A stretch of 20,938 nucleotides of DNA. Source: DATMGU01 sp035555315 (GTDB lineage Bacteria; Pseudomonadota; Alphaproteobacteria; ATCC43930; CGMCC-115725). The stretch covers positions 1 through 20,938 of the forward strand of contig DATMGU010000036.1 of NCBI GenBank assembly GCA_035555315.1, written 5' to 3'. Both the position numbers and the translations under genes were made by a program. The notes beneath the pieces are model-generated. The model had not been told where the DNA came from and made no database searches. It saw only the letters and a program-made list of their open reading frames with translations. Positions 13,492 to 19,768 of the stretch are shown here, in pieces. Position 1 is the stretch's first letter. Every line of letters starts with the position of its first letter.

Positions 13492-13929
13492 TTATTTGAC
13501 GATCTTCCAAGCCATAAACTGGCCTGTGGATTGATCGGCTTGAGTAAGCCCCTGATCCCGCATCCCTCGCAAGGCAACGCCAACCCTCTTGGTCATCAGC
13601 CGCAATAGCCGCTGATCGCTCTGATCCAGGGCGCGGGTAACCAACATCTCCAAGGCGATATCCCTGGTGGTCATGGGTTCCATTGCTTGCCTAAGGATAC
13701 TGAGAACAATCCGGCTCATCTGCCCCCTATGAGCCCAATCTTGGGGCGGTCTGAACGCCTTCGGTTTGATCGTCTCGACCTTAAAATCAGGTGGGGCAAA
13801 TTGCATGATTGTCGCGTCCAGGGCTTCCAGGTCCTGGACCATCTTCCTCAGTTTCTCATGCGTAAGCTCGATATCACCCGCCAAACGGGCGCGAGCCTTT
13901 ATCAGCCCCTCAAACATGTAGTCCGTCAT
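13492..13929 (-). CDS. Transposase companion protein (145 aa), IS1595 passenger
   Basis: The ATG at 13927-13929 overlaps the transposase stop as ATGA, so the gene is translationally coupled to it. The product has a coiled-coil-like helix LTHEKLRKMVQDLEALDATI at about 25-45 and a C-terminal winged-helix-like block: RIVLSILRQAMEPMTTRDIA, then LLRLMTKRVGVALRGMRDQG. This looks like a small DNA-binding or accessory protein. A fragment of a homologue lies at 8388-8511 in the same chromosome, which shows the pairing with this transposon lineage is recurrent. It may regulate or target transposition; that is inference. The frame is open upstream to 14229 but that part is antisense-like noise in the transposase. 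Confidence 0.82.
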   Translation of the reverse strand: MTDYMFEGLIKARARLAGDIELTHEKLRKMVQDLEALDATIMQFAPPDFKVETIKPKAFRPPQDWAHRGQMSRIVLSILRQAMEPMTTRDIALEMLVTRALDQSDQRLLRLMTKRVGVALRGMRDQGLTQADQSTGQFMAWKIVK

Positions 13930-14891
13930 GCGGCCTTCCTTCGCTGCCAATATCCACACCACCGAACTGAAACCACATGCCTGGCAGCAGCGGCCGTCAT
14001 GAGTTGGTATTGCTGTCCGTTGGAAACGTCCCGGTGGTTTTCGCGCCAGCTCATTTCGTCCGCATAGGCGGCGAGGTACGGGCCGGCGATATGATGATGA
14101 GTGCCAATCTCTGCCCGCCGGAGCCGGGAGAAGAAGCTTTCGGCCAGATTGGTGCAGGCGTCCCCATCGCTGTACGACTGGCTGTGATTGATGCGGTGCA
14201 TGTCGAAATGGGCGTGTAGCCGGTCCCAATGAGTGGCTTCGTCGGCGTGAATTGTGCTGCCTTCCACAACCCGTGTACGGATGACATCCAGCGAGGCATC
14301 TTCCGTTTTGGTAACGAAGGTCATGACCTTGCCTTTGTGCTCACGGATGACGATCACGGAGCGACGCTTGCCGTTCTGGTTCTTGGCTAGCCGGCGGTCA
14401 ACACGATCTTCCTTGTTGTTCTTCGGCTTCACATAACCGCCGAAATAGGCCCCATCGATCTCCACTTCCCCAGAGGCCACATGGTTCGGGTTCTCGGCAG
14501 CGATGGCTTCGCGGATCTTGTGAGCCAGGACGAAAGCCGTCTTGTATTGCACGTCCAAATCCCGGCTCAGTTGGAGGGCGCTATGGCCCTTGGCACTGTT
14601 CGCGAAGATGGCAATGGCGAGCAAGATGTCCCGAATGGCGAGCTTCCGACTGGAAAAAATCGTCCCAGAAGTCACCGTGAACTGATGCTGACATGCCTTG
14701 CACTTGAACAGTTTCCGAGCCGAGTAGGAGTAGATCGTGGTGCAACCACATCGGGGGCAATAGGGCTTGCCCTCGTTATCACTCCAGCGGAGTTGTGCGA
14801 ACAGGGACGTGGCTTCCTCGTCAGACAGCCGAGCAACTGACGCTAACGAGAGCGTCCTTGCTTTAGCTGAGAGGAGGAAGTGTTGCGCCAC
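13926..14891 (-). CDS. IS1595-family (ISNwi1/ISXO2-like) DDE transposase
   Basis: This 321-residue transposase has an N-terminal zinc ribbon (CPRCG at 45-49 and CKAC at 64-67), then a helical DNA-binding part SGTIFSSRKLAIRDIL and GHSALQLSRDLDVQYKTAF, and a DDE/RNase H-like catalytic core. Asp146 (EIDGAYFGG), Asp217 (IHADEATHW) and Glu251 (NLAESFFSRLRRAEIG, with the preceding Asn248) are the expected catalytic residues, and a GTHHH motif follows. All key residues are present, so the enzyme could be active. The start is GTG at 14891. A consensus promoter lies upstream, bracketed by twin palindromes. It is the only recombinase in the 8.5-kb element. Confidence 0.95.
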   Translation of the reverse strand: MAQHFLLSAKARTLSLASVARLSDEEATSLFAQLRWSDNEGKPYCPRCGCTTIYSYSARKLFKCKACQHQFTVTSGTIFSSRKLAIRDILLAIAIFANSAKGHSALQLSRDLDVQYKTAFVLAHKIREAIAAENPNHVASGEVEIDGAYFGGYVKPKNNKEDRVDRRLAKNQNGKRRSVIVIREHKGKVMTFVTKTEDASLDVIRTRVVEGSTIHADEATHWDRLHAHFDMHRINHSQSYSDGDACTNLAESFFSRLRRAEIGTHHHIAGPYLAAYADEMSWRENHRDVSNGQQYQLMTAAAARHVVSVRWCGYWQRRKAA

Positions 14892-14904
14892 GATTTAAGA
14901 TAAC

Positions 14905-14923
14905 CTCAACGATTAACGTTGAG
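14905..14923. promoter_or_regulatory. Operator-like palindrome 1 (over transposase start site)
   Basis: CTCAACG-ATTAA-CGTTGAG is a perfect 7-bp inverted repeat. It covers the predicted transcription start and ribosome-binding site of the transposase. Its core CAACG-N5-CGTTG is repeated 47 bp away at 14954-14968. Confidence 0.7.
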
Positions 14924-14927
14924 ATCA

Positions 14928-14956
14928 CTTATATTGGTGGATTTATCCTACGTCAA
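14928..14956 (-). promoter_or_regulatory. Transposase promoter
   Basis: On the minus strand, TTGACG (complement of 14951-14956) and TATAAG (complement of 14928-14933) are exactly 17 bp apart, both five-of-six matches to the sigma-70 consensus. Operator palindrome 2 overlaps the -35 and palindrome 1 lies just downstream of the -10. Confidence 0.7.
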
Positions 14957-14968
14957 CGAAAAACGTTG
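14954..14968. promoter_or_regulatory. Operator-like palindrome 2 (over -35 of transposase promoter)
   Basis: CAACG-AAAAA-CGTTG has the same half-sites as palindrome 1. It overlaps the transposase -35 and lies immediately upstream of the -35 of the divergent regulator gene, so a bound protein could affect both promoters. Confidence 0.7.
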
Positions 14969-14971
14969 GCC

Positions 14972-15000
14972 TTGACCAAAAAATCTTACATCGCTACTTT
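14972..15000 (+). promoter_or_regulatory. Promoter of the XRE regulator, leaderless transcript likely
   Basis: TTGACC (14972-14977), a 17-bp spacer and TACTTT (14995-15000) form a good promoter. The expected start, seven bases past the -10, falls at 15007, the A of the ATG. There is no ribosome-binding site, which fits a leaderless mRNA. Confidence 0.6.
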
Positions 15001-15006
15001 CCCAAT

Positions 15007-15255
15007 ATGCTGACACCCGAACAATGCCGAGCCGCCCGAGGCTGGCTAGACTGGAGCCAAGACGACCTTGCCAAACGGGCAAGCGTCTCTCTCAGCACCG
15101 TGCGGGATTTTGAGAAGGGTAGACGGGTTCCGATCGCTAACAATCTAAGCGCCATTGAGCGGGTGATTGCAGAGGCTGGCATCAAATGTGATGCGGACGA
15201 AGCCGGTAAGCCGGTGGGTATCAGCGTTACCGATCTGCGATCTTCGGATTCATAA
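15007..15255 (+). CDS. XRE-family transcriptional regulator (82 aa)
   Basis: This is a compact Cro/C1-type helix-turn-helix protein: TPEQCRAARGWLDWSQDDLA forms helix 1 and the start of helix 2, KRASVSLSTVRDFEKGRRVP the turn and recognition helix, followed by LSAIERVIAEAGIKC. The family commonly autoregulates and binds short palindromes. It is divergent from the transposase and separated by 115 bp containing two CAACG-N5-CGTTG palindromes, so it is the natural candidate repressor of transposition. It probably starts on a leaderless mRNA. A short hairpin (15245-15260) spans its stop codon. Confidence 0.85.
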   Translation: MLTPEQCRAARGWLDWSQDDLAKRASVSLSTVRDFEKGRRVPIANNLSAIERVIAEAGIKCDADEAGKPVGISVTDLRSSDS

Positions 15256-15260
15256 ATCCG
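15245..15260 (+). terminator. Short hairpin at the end of the XRE gene
   Basis: CGGATT and AATCCG form a 6-bp stem around CATA, overlapping the TAA stop. The sequence after it is AT-rich. It separates two convergent regulator genes. Confidence 0.4.
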
Positions 15261-15297
15261 ATTGAAATTATGATTATCTACCTAAAATTATCACAAA

Positions 15298-15561
15298 CTA
15301 CTTGGATGGGCGTCTTCCTGCCTTAAGCGGGGCTGGTGGAATAGCTCCCTCTGGTGGCACGACGAATAGCTCTATGAGCGGTACCTTCAATGCGACCGCG
15401 ATCCGCTCCAAAACATCGATGCTGGAATTGACGGCGCTTCGCTCGATCCTGGCGAGATTAGACGAGTCCACTTCGGAATCGTTTGCCAATTCCTCGATGG
15501 TTTTGCCTTGTTTCACCCGGAAACGTCTGATGTTCCAGCCGACGACTGCCCGTGCACGCAT
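15298..15561 (-). CDS. Second XRE-family regulator (87 aa)
   Basis: This is another Cro/C1-type protein: WNIRRFRVKQGKTIEELAND is helix 1 and the start of helix 2, SEVDSSNLARIERSAVNSSI the recognition region, then VLERIAVALKVPLIELFVVP, a very typical end of such domains. The tail PPEGAIPPAPLKAGRRPSK is Pro/Lys-rich and disordered. It is convergent with the 82-aa regulator and divergent from the exported-protein cluster, whose candidate promoter lies 20-45 bp away, so it may control that cargo. Its own ribosome-binding site is weak. Confidence 0.85.
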   Translation of the reverse strand: MRARAVVGWNIRRFRVKQGKTIEELANDSEVDSSNLARIERSAVNSSIDVLERIAVALKVPLIELFVVPPEGAIPPAPLKAGRRPSK

Positions 15562-15578
15562 GCGTTGAAACAGTCAGC

Positions 15579-15607
15579 TTGCATGCACAGAATACAGGGC
15601 ATATAAT
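15579..15607 (+). promoter_or_regulatory. Candidate promoter of the exported-protein cluster
   Basis: TTGCAT (15579-15584), a 17-bp spacer and a perfect TATAAT (15602-15607). It reads towards the small membrane ORFs and the 474-aa exported protein. The start of the divergent XRE gene is only 20 bp to its left. Confidence 0.5.
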
Positions 15608-15670
15608 CCCTCTATTCTGGGTTGAGGGCCGAGCGCGAGGCATTGCCTCCACGCACATTATGGGATGGCG

Positions 15671-15745
15671 ATGTTGAACCTTTGGATTGTTCCGGCCGGT
15701 GTCCTTTGGGTTGTCCAAACGACCAAACACCCTCGCAGAAAACGG
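15671..15745 (+). CDS. Possible 24-aa membrane micropeptide
   Basis: ATG at 15671 opens a short frame MLNLWIVPAGVLWVVQ followed by a basic tail TTKHPRKR and TAA. One hydrophobic segment with a positive C-terminus is typical of tiny inner-membrane peptides. The upstream GGGATGG is a poor ribosome-binding site. Chance occurrence is possible. Confidence 0.25.
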
Positions 15746-15769
15746 TAAAGAGCGGTTACCCGGTGACCG

Positions 15770-15790
15770 GTGATCATCAAGACTGATCAC
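15770..15790 (+). promoter_or_regulatory. 7-bp hairpin or operator in the 5' leader
   Basis: GTGATCA pairs with TGATCAC around TCAAGAC. It lies about 40 bp before the leader ORF at 15829 and may be an operator or an mRNA structure. Confidence 0.35.
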
Positions 15791-15828
15791 TGTCCCTCTG
15801 TGTACTTACGCACTTTCGGAGAACATTT

Positions 15829-15879
15829 ATGGAAACCAAAGTCATTCAAAAGACCGTCTTGGGGCGGATTGAGAGATGA
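15829..15879 (+). CDS. Leader peptide (16 aa) coupled to a membrane mini-protein
   Basis: GGAG lies eight bases before the ATG of METKVIQKTVLGRIER. Its TGA overlaps the next ATG as ATGA. Such an overlap suggests translational coupling to the 38-aa membrane protein. It has no rare-codon run or regulatory amino-acid cluster to suggest attenuation. Confidence 0.35.
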   Translation: METKVIQKTVLGRIER

Positions 15880-15992
15880 CATTTATTCTAGGCGGTGTTG
15901 CCGTCATCGTCCTTTTCGCGGCTGCATTCTTTCTCTTACCAAGCAGCCGATCCAATGAGAGCGCTTGGCATGATTGGGGCGACGAAGACTGA
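15876..15992 (+). CDS. Single-pass membrane mini-protein (38 aa)
   Basis: The frame begins MTFILGGVAVIVLFAAAFFL, one clear transmembrane helix, and ends with a polar acidic tail SNESAWHDWGDED. Its start overlaps the stop of the 16-aa leader ORF (ATGA), giving translational coupling. It lies 44 bp before the exported 474-aa protein and is probably co-transcribed with it. No family recognised. Confidence 0.45.
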   Translation: MTFILGGVAVIVLFAAAFFLLPSSRSNESAWHDWGDED

Positions 15993-16036
15993 TCAGATGG
16001 ATTGTAAAGATCCAAAGCCACCTGCAAGGATTATAC

Positions 16037-17461
16037 ATGAGAACGTTGGGTTTGTTGCTGTCGCTTGCTTTGCTGCTGGTATTGCCCCAAAAGGCAAATG
16101 CCCAACAAAAGCCATCTGTCCTCGGTATCTTTGGTGACGTACTACATCAAGGTCAGATAGAACAGCAGCGACAAGCAGCGGCATCATGGGCCGCGACCGA
16201 CTCACGCATTATCGGATGTCTACAGAATAATTTCCGCATTAACATTAATCAATTGATTCAAAACGGAATTCCCCCGACCGACCCACGTATCCAAAACACA
16301 ATCGATCAATGCAATCAAGCTATTGCTGCTGAGATAGAACGTCAGCGTCAACAAGCATTGGCCCTACAGCAGCAGATATTAGCTCGACAACAAGCACAAG
16401 CCGATGCAGAACGGGAGCGCCATGCGCAAGAATTGGCAACTCAAGCTGCTATACTCAAGGCGCAAGCGAACGCGGAGCAGGATCGACGCACGCGTGAATT
16501 GGCTGCTCAAGCAGCGTTAATCAAAGCCAAGGCAGATGCGGACCAGGCTAAGGCTGACGCTGTGGCAAAGGCGGAAGTGGCTGCAAAACAACGTCAGGAC
16601 GAACTTGCGGTACTCCGTGACGAATTATCGTTGGCTCAACTGGTCGGCGATGATCCTAAAGACCTGACAGTTTTAATCGTGACACATGATACGCCTAGAA
16701 TAGTGCGTAATCTTTCGGGCGATGCTACCTTTCGTGGACGTGTGGACGCATGTTCAATGCTTGGTCCACTAACTCTTGATTCCAGCAATCCAGAGGGCCG
16801 ATTTAATCGTGCCATGATGGAAACAGTTGTCCAAAAAGGTGGCGGAGGCGTTTTCGTCAGCCCCTGTTCGCGGACCGATTTTGGCCGCTTTGACCTTCTG
16901 GTTTTCTCGGCCGGACAATTAGCCAATACGGACCCCGATCTTCTCCGCTCGCTTGTTACCGTCGTTAAGGACGGCTCGTACGTGAAATATGCCATATACC
17001 ATCAGGGCGATTATGAGACGCAGTTACAAGCCAGGAAGGCTAAAGTTGAAGAAGATGCCCTGCACCAGGAGCAGGCTAAAGCTGCTGCCAAAACTGATTT
17101 TCTAGCTCGGGATGATGCCGTAATTTCGGCGATTTATTCAAAGATTCCGGCATCCAGCGTTTGTTTGGCAGGTTCTTCAGATGGCGGTCTTCGTTACCTC
17201 GTAAAACGCAACGATTCGCCATTCGTTGATCTCATACCGCCGGGGGGCATGCTGCGAGATGTGGCTACTAAGGATGCGATGTTCCTCGCCTATAAGACGG
17301 GCGATTGTGCGGCCGTGGTTGGTCCTACGGGGATGATTAAGGAGATCCTGGCCGCGTTTGCCCGCGATAGCATTGCGGTGAATTTTCATCCCGGTACCAT
17401 CACTGCGGATCGGCTTGCCCATTGGCGAGACGTTGCCAAGTCAGCCTCTCTAGCTCCCTAA
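16037..17461 (+). CDS. Exported coiled-coil protein of unknown function (474 aa)
   Basis: I chose the ATG at 16037 because AAGGA lies seven bases upstream and the product then begins with a standard Sec signal peptide: MRT, a long Leu-rich core, then QKANA with cleavage after residue 22. The frame is open upstream to 15974, but that extension would bury the signal. Residues about 90-195 are Ala/Gln/Glu/Lys-rich heptads (IERQRQQALALQQQILARQQ and similar), resembling TolA-type periplasmic coiled coils. The remaining 270 residues form a mixed alpha/beta region (DLTVLIVTHDTPRIVRNL, RFDLLVFSAGQLAN) with scattered Cys residues that could form disulfides. No enzyme motif is recognisable. It is probably periplasmic. 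Confidence 0.8.
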   Translation: MRTLGLLLSLALLLVLPQKANAQQKPSVLGIFGDVLHQGQIEQQRQAAASWAATDSRIIGCLQNNFRININQLIQNGIPPTDPRIQNTIDQCNQAIAAEIERQRQQALALQQQILARQQAQADAERERHAQELATQAAILKAQANAEQDRRTRELAAQAALIKAKADADQAKADAVAKAEVAAKQRQDELAVLRDELSLAQLVGDDPKDLTVLIVTHDTPRIVRNLSGDATFRGRVDACSMLGPLTLDSSNPEGRFNRAMMETVVQKGGGGVFVSPCSRTDFGRFDLLVFSAGQLANTDPDLLRSLVTVVKDGSYVKYAIYHQGDYETQLQARKAKVEEDALHQEQAKAAAKTDFLARDDAVISAIYSKIPASSVCLAGSSDGGLRYLVKRNDSPFVDLIPPGGMLRDVATKDAMFLAYKTGDCAAVVGPTGMIKEILAAFARDSIAVNFHPGTITADRLAHWRDVAKSASLAP

Positions 17462-17510
17462 AGCCAATCGAGCGCTTCAATAATCTTGTAGAGGCCGGGA
17501 CGTTATGCAA

Positions 17511-17531
17511 CCATAGCGATTAAAGCTATGG
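17511..17531 (+). promoter_or_regulatory. 7-bp stem-loop between two exported-protein genes
   Basis: CCATAGC (17511-17517) pairs with GCTATGG (17525-17531). The 3' arm contains an upstream ATG (17528) in frame with the next gene, so the structure would hide that start and favour the ATG at 17540. It could also be a terminator of the 474-aa gene. Confidence 0.4.
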
Positions 17532-17539
17532 GGTGCTTA

Positions 17540-17728
17540 ATGCGTAGAATATTCCGCCTTCTTGTCATTACCTTGTTCGTTCTCTGGGCTGCCTGGGCGT
17601 CCCGAGAAGCTGAAGCCAAGAGCTACGGGAATCAGGGCGGTCACTACGCCCATGGGAAAGGTAGCTCGCATAAGGGCGGCACCTACAAGAACCCCCGCAC
17701 TGGCAATCACTACACTCATCACAAATAG
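17540..17728 (+). CDS. Small secreted Gly/His-rich protein (62 aa)
   Basis: MRRIFRLLVITLFVLWAAW is a signal peptide, with likely cleavage after AEA. The mature part of about 35 residues is Gly, His and Lys-rich: SYGNQGGHYAHGKGSSHKGG, then TYKNPRTGNHYTHHK. The GSSHKGGxYxNPxTGxHY pattern recurs in small exported proteobacterial proteins of unknown role. The many His residues could bind metal. An earlier in-frame ATG at 17528 would add four residues but lies in a stem-loop. Confidence 0.65.
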   Translation: MRRIFRLLVITLFVLWAAWASREAEAKSYGNQGGHYAHGKGSSHKGGTYKNPRTGNHYTHHK

Positions 17729-17745
17729 ATTTCGGGAGCCTCTGA

Positions 17746-18003
17746 ATGTGCAAGTGGATTCTCGCTACCGCCTTGGCCTTCATGCTGGCGGTCCCGGCCT
17801 ATGCCGATGGGATCAAAACGTATCCGAGTGAGGAAGCTGCATCCAAGGCGTGTCGTAGTCCGGTGGTATGGGCAAACCCCAATTCTGCTGGGGTGTACCA
17901 CGTCAAGGGCGCCAAATTTTATGGCAACACCAAAGAGGGTGCTTGGGTTTGCCAAGCCGCAGCAGATGCCGGTGGCTGGCATGCCGCTAAGAACGGACAA
18001 TAA
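17746..18003 (+). CDS. Small secreted Cys-containing protein (85 aa)
   Basis: MCKWILATALAFMLAVPAYA is a clear signal peptide with an AYA cleavage site near residue 20. The mature 65 residues read YPSEEAASKACRSPVVWANP, then SAGVYHVKGAKFYGNTKEGAW and VCQAAADAGGWHAAKNG, with two Cys that probably form a disulfide. The pattern (EAxxxACxxxxVVWxNxxSxVYHxxGxxxYGxTKxGxxxC) recurs in small exported proteins of alphaproteobacteria and acetic acid bacteria with no known function. GGGAG lies eight bases upstream. It follows the 62-aa secreted protein by 17 bp and is co-transcribed. Confidence 0.78.
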   Translation: MCKWILATALAFMLAVPAYADGIKTYPSEEAASKACRSPVVWANPNSAGVYHVKGAKFYGNTKEGAWVCQAAADAGGWHAAKNGQ

Positions 18004-18031
18004 GCAACGGTAGATACGATGGAGGGGCATC

Positions 18032-18298
18032 ATGTCTGAATCCTGGGGCGATATGACGCCGGACAACAAGCTCGAATGGTTGCATTCCCGAGCCGAACGT
18101 TTAGACCGCGATATGGAAAAAGCCTTCACGGCATTAAGATCTGTGCAAAGAACCCTGAGTAAGCTCGCTGGAATTATAGATCAGCAAGACGAGTCCTTAA
18201 AAGATCTAGTTCGGGAAGCTCGCCAATCAGCGCCCGTTCTGGATGCTGTTGAAGCCGCTGGCGAGCCCTTTCTTTTAAAACGTCCCACAAAGAAGTAA
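18032..18298 (+). CDS. Cytoplasmic coiled-coil protein (88 aa)
   Basis: A strong ribosome-binding site (GGAGGGG) precedes the ATG. The product is helical and charged: KLEWLHSRAERLDRDMEKAF, then ALRSVQRTLSKLAGIIDQQD with leucine heptads, and a short basic tail KRPTKK. No signal peptide, so it is cytoplasmic, unlike its two upstream neighbours, which are 28 bp away. It may be an oligomerising or adaptor protein. No domain recognised. Confidence 0.7.
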   Translation: MSESWGDMTPDNKLEWLHSRAERLDRDMEKAFTALRSVQRTLSKLAGIIDQQDESLKDLVREARQSAPVLDAVEAAGEPFLLKRPTKK

Positions 18299-18468
18299 AG
18301 TCATTCTTATTTGTATAAATTTTGTTTACTGTTGACTCGCACATTTAAACACCCTCCACGAATACCTGCGCCCCTATTTAGGGGTTTGGAAATAAAACGG
18401 CAAAGAAATACCAAACGCAGAAGCACATCGGTTCATACCAGCTACCACGTTCATCCAGGGATTGTTAA
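18299..18468. other. AT-rich intergenic region upstream of the membrane gene
   Basis: It contains a small hairpin CCCCTA-TT-TAGGGG at 18371-18384 followed by TTT, which may end the preceding operon. I could not identify a convincing promoter for the membrane protein gene. Confidence 0.4.
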
Positions 18469-19146
18469 ATGGAAAGACCCCGCGTGGCTAGCTGGCTGTT
18501 CCCTTTGTGCTTCGTATTAATATTGGCTTTTGCGCCAGATATAATTTTAGGTGAAAGTTTAGGAAAAACGACTGGCGTAAGCAAAATCTGCGAGGTAATC
18601 GCCGGTTTGGTAGGGAATATAGCGGCGACGTATTTTGTAGATTGGTCAAAAGAGCGGTCTGGGAAAGTATATAACTCGTATTTAGTAGGTATATGTATTG
18701 GGTTGACGCTATACGTAATATTTAATGTTATCGGAGCCATCGTAGGAAATATCTTGCTCTCATTCGAGATAGCTATCGGTTTTGATACGTCGAATGGTCG
18801 AGATAAAGCCTTTGATCTCCTTAATCTTCTTTCCTACTCAACTATTGCGCTAATCGCAACATATGCTCTTGCGACATGTTTTGGCGCCTTTTTATTGAAT
18901 AATGCCCGAAGCATCGGTACGGCCGTCATGGTCACCACACTCGTATTTGTTGGATTAGGTCTTACCGTCCGACTTACATCGGAATCCGATGCTGCACATC
19001 AGCAATTTGAAATATTTGCTGGGCTCGGTTGGTGGAATATCGCCGAAGGCGTGCTCGCGGATGCGGCTATCCTATCCATGCTTCTGTGGATGGGAGCTTA
19101 TCTTCGGCAAATTCGCAGAGTGTGGCTATGGCAGCGGTTAAGCTAG
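18469..19146 (+). CDS. Multi-pass membrane protein of unknown function (225 aa)
   Basis: Five or six hydrophobic segments are visible: LFPLCFVLILAFAPDIIL near residue 10, VIAGLVGNIAATYFV at 45, the long pair GICIGLTLYVIFNVIGAIVG and NILLSFEIAIGF at 75-105, LSYSTIALIATYALATCFGA at 120, AVMVTTLVFVGLGLTV at 150, and LADAAILSMLLWMGAYL at 195. The C-terminus is short and basic (RQIRRVWLWQRLS). No transporter or channel signature is recognisable. Codons such as ATA, TTA and AGA are frequent, unlike the host. No clear ribosome-binding site precedes the ATG, so the start is provisional. Confidence 0.65.
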   Translation: MERPRVASWLFPLCFVLILAFAPDIILGESLGKTTGVSKICEVIAGLVGNIAATYFVDWSKERSGKVYNSYLVGICIGLTLYVIFNVIGAIVGNILLSFEIAIGFDTSNGRDKAFDLLNLLSYSTIALIATYALATCFGAFLLNNARSIGTAVMVTTLVFVGLGLTVRLTSESDAAHQQFEIFAGLGWWNIAEGVLADAAILSMLLWMGAYLRQIRRVWLWQRLS

Positions 19147-19296
19147 GGCTTTCCAAATCCAATTATCGCCGCAAATGGATGTCCCCGATCGGTCGTCTCG
19201 GAGCGAGTCGACGCAAAAGCATGAGAAATATATGCATGTCTGGTATGCAAAAATATCACTACTAGAATGCCTCTTGATCTGACTCGGTCAGTATCC

Positions 19297-19350
19297 ACTA
19301 TATATAGGCACTTACGGCTCCGAGCCGCATATGAGAGAGACCTATATAGT
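19297..19350. repeat. Nested inverted repeat (54 bp) in a 307-bp non-coding gap
   Basis: The outer arms ACTATATATAGG (19297-19308) and CCTATATAGT (19341-19350) pair with one 2-nt bulge. Inside is CGGCTC-C-GAGCCG (19315-19327). The structure lies between the membrane protein gene and the HicB-like gene, followed by a TTAAAAAAG run. It may be a terminator or a cruciform. The remainder of 19147-19453 shows no convincing gene. Confidence 0.5.
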
Positions 19351-19498
19351 TAAAAAAGCGAAATTAACCAACGGTTAGTCCACTTCTCGTAATTTGACTC
19401 ATGTCCCTAAATAGCTACATATAGGGTGTTATAAGACAAGAGGCACTGCCGGCATGGTTTTTGCTTTTGTCTATAGAGATTTTGTACTGAGGTTGTCT

Positions 19499-19768
19499 AT
19501 GGAAAAGCTACAAGTAAGGATCACCGTTCTATCCTACAAGAAGAGTGATCTTCTTATGGCTATAAGCCACGATCTGAGTGGCTTTGTGGTACACGGCCGG
19601 TCAATAGAAGAAATTGAAGGTAAACTGACCGGTGCTTTAAAGGATTTCTTAGAGGCTAGCGGCTTCAACGTGTTCTCAATCGAGTCGCACAAAGAAGATA
19701 TTCACGATTTTGGGCCACCGGCTTTCATAGCAAGCGCGGCGCTGAATAAGTCTTATTGTGCAGCCTGA
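19499..19768 (+). CDS. HicB-like small protein (89 aa)
   Basis: With the ATG at 19499, TGAGG lies eight bases upstream and the protein begins MEKLQVRITVLSYKKSDLLM. The block AISHDLSGFVVHGRSIEEIE then EGKLTGALKDFLEASG matches the HicB or DUF1902-like partial RNase H fold: a strand, a Gly turn, a strand, then the SxEEixxxxxxAL helix. HicB antitoxins normally pair with HicA, but no HicA-type double-stranded-RNA-binding protein is beside it. A longer start at 19454 is possible. The gene overlaps the next ORF by 11 bp, so they form an operon. Confidence 0.65.
   Translation: MEKLQVRITVLSYKKSDLLMAISHDLSGFVVHGRSIEEIEGKLTGALKDFLEASGFNVFSIESHKEDIHDFGPPAFIASAALNKSYCAA

Noticed and set aside
13930..14229. 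N-terminal extension of the transposase companion ORF
   Set aside because: That part is out of frame inside the transposase; the ATGA overlap at 13926-13929 and the homologous fragment support the shorter protein.
15974..16036. Upstream start of the 474-aa exported protein
   Set aside because: It would bury the signal peptide, and the AAGGA ribosome-binding site belongs to the ATG at 16037.
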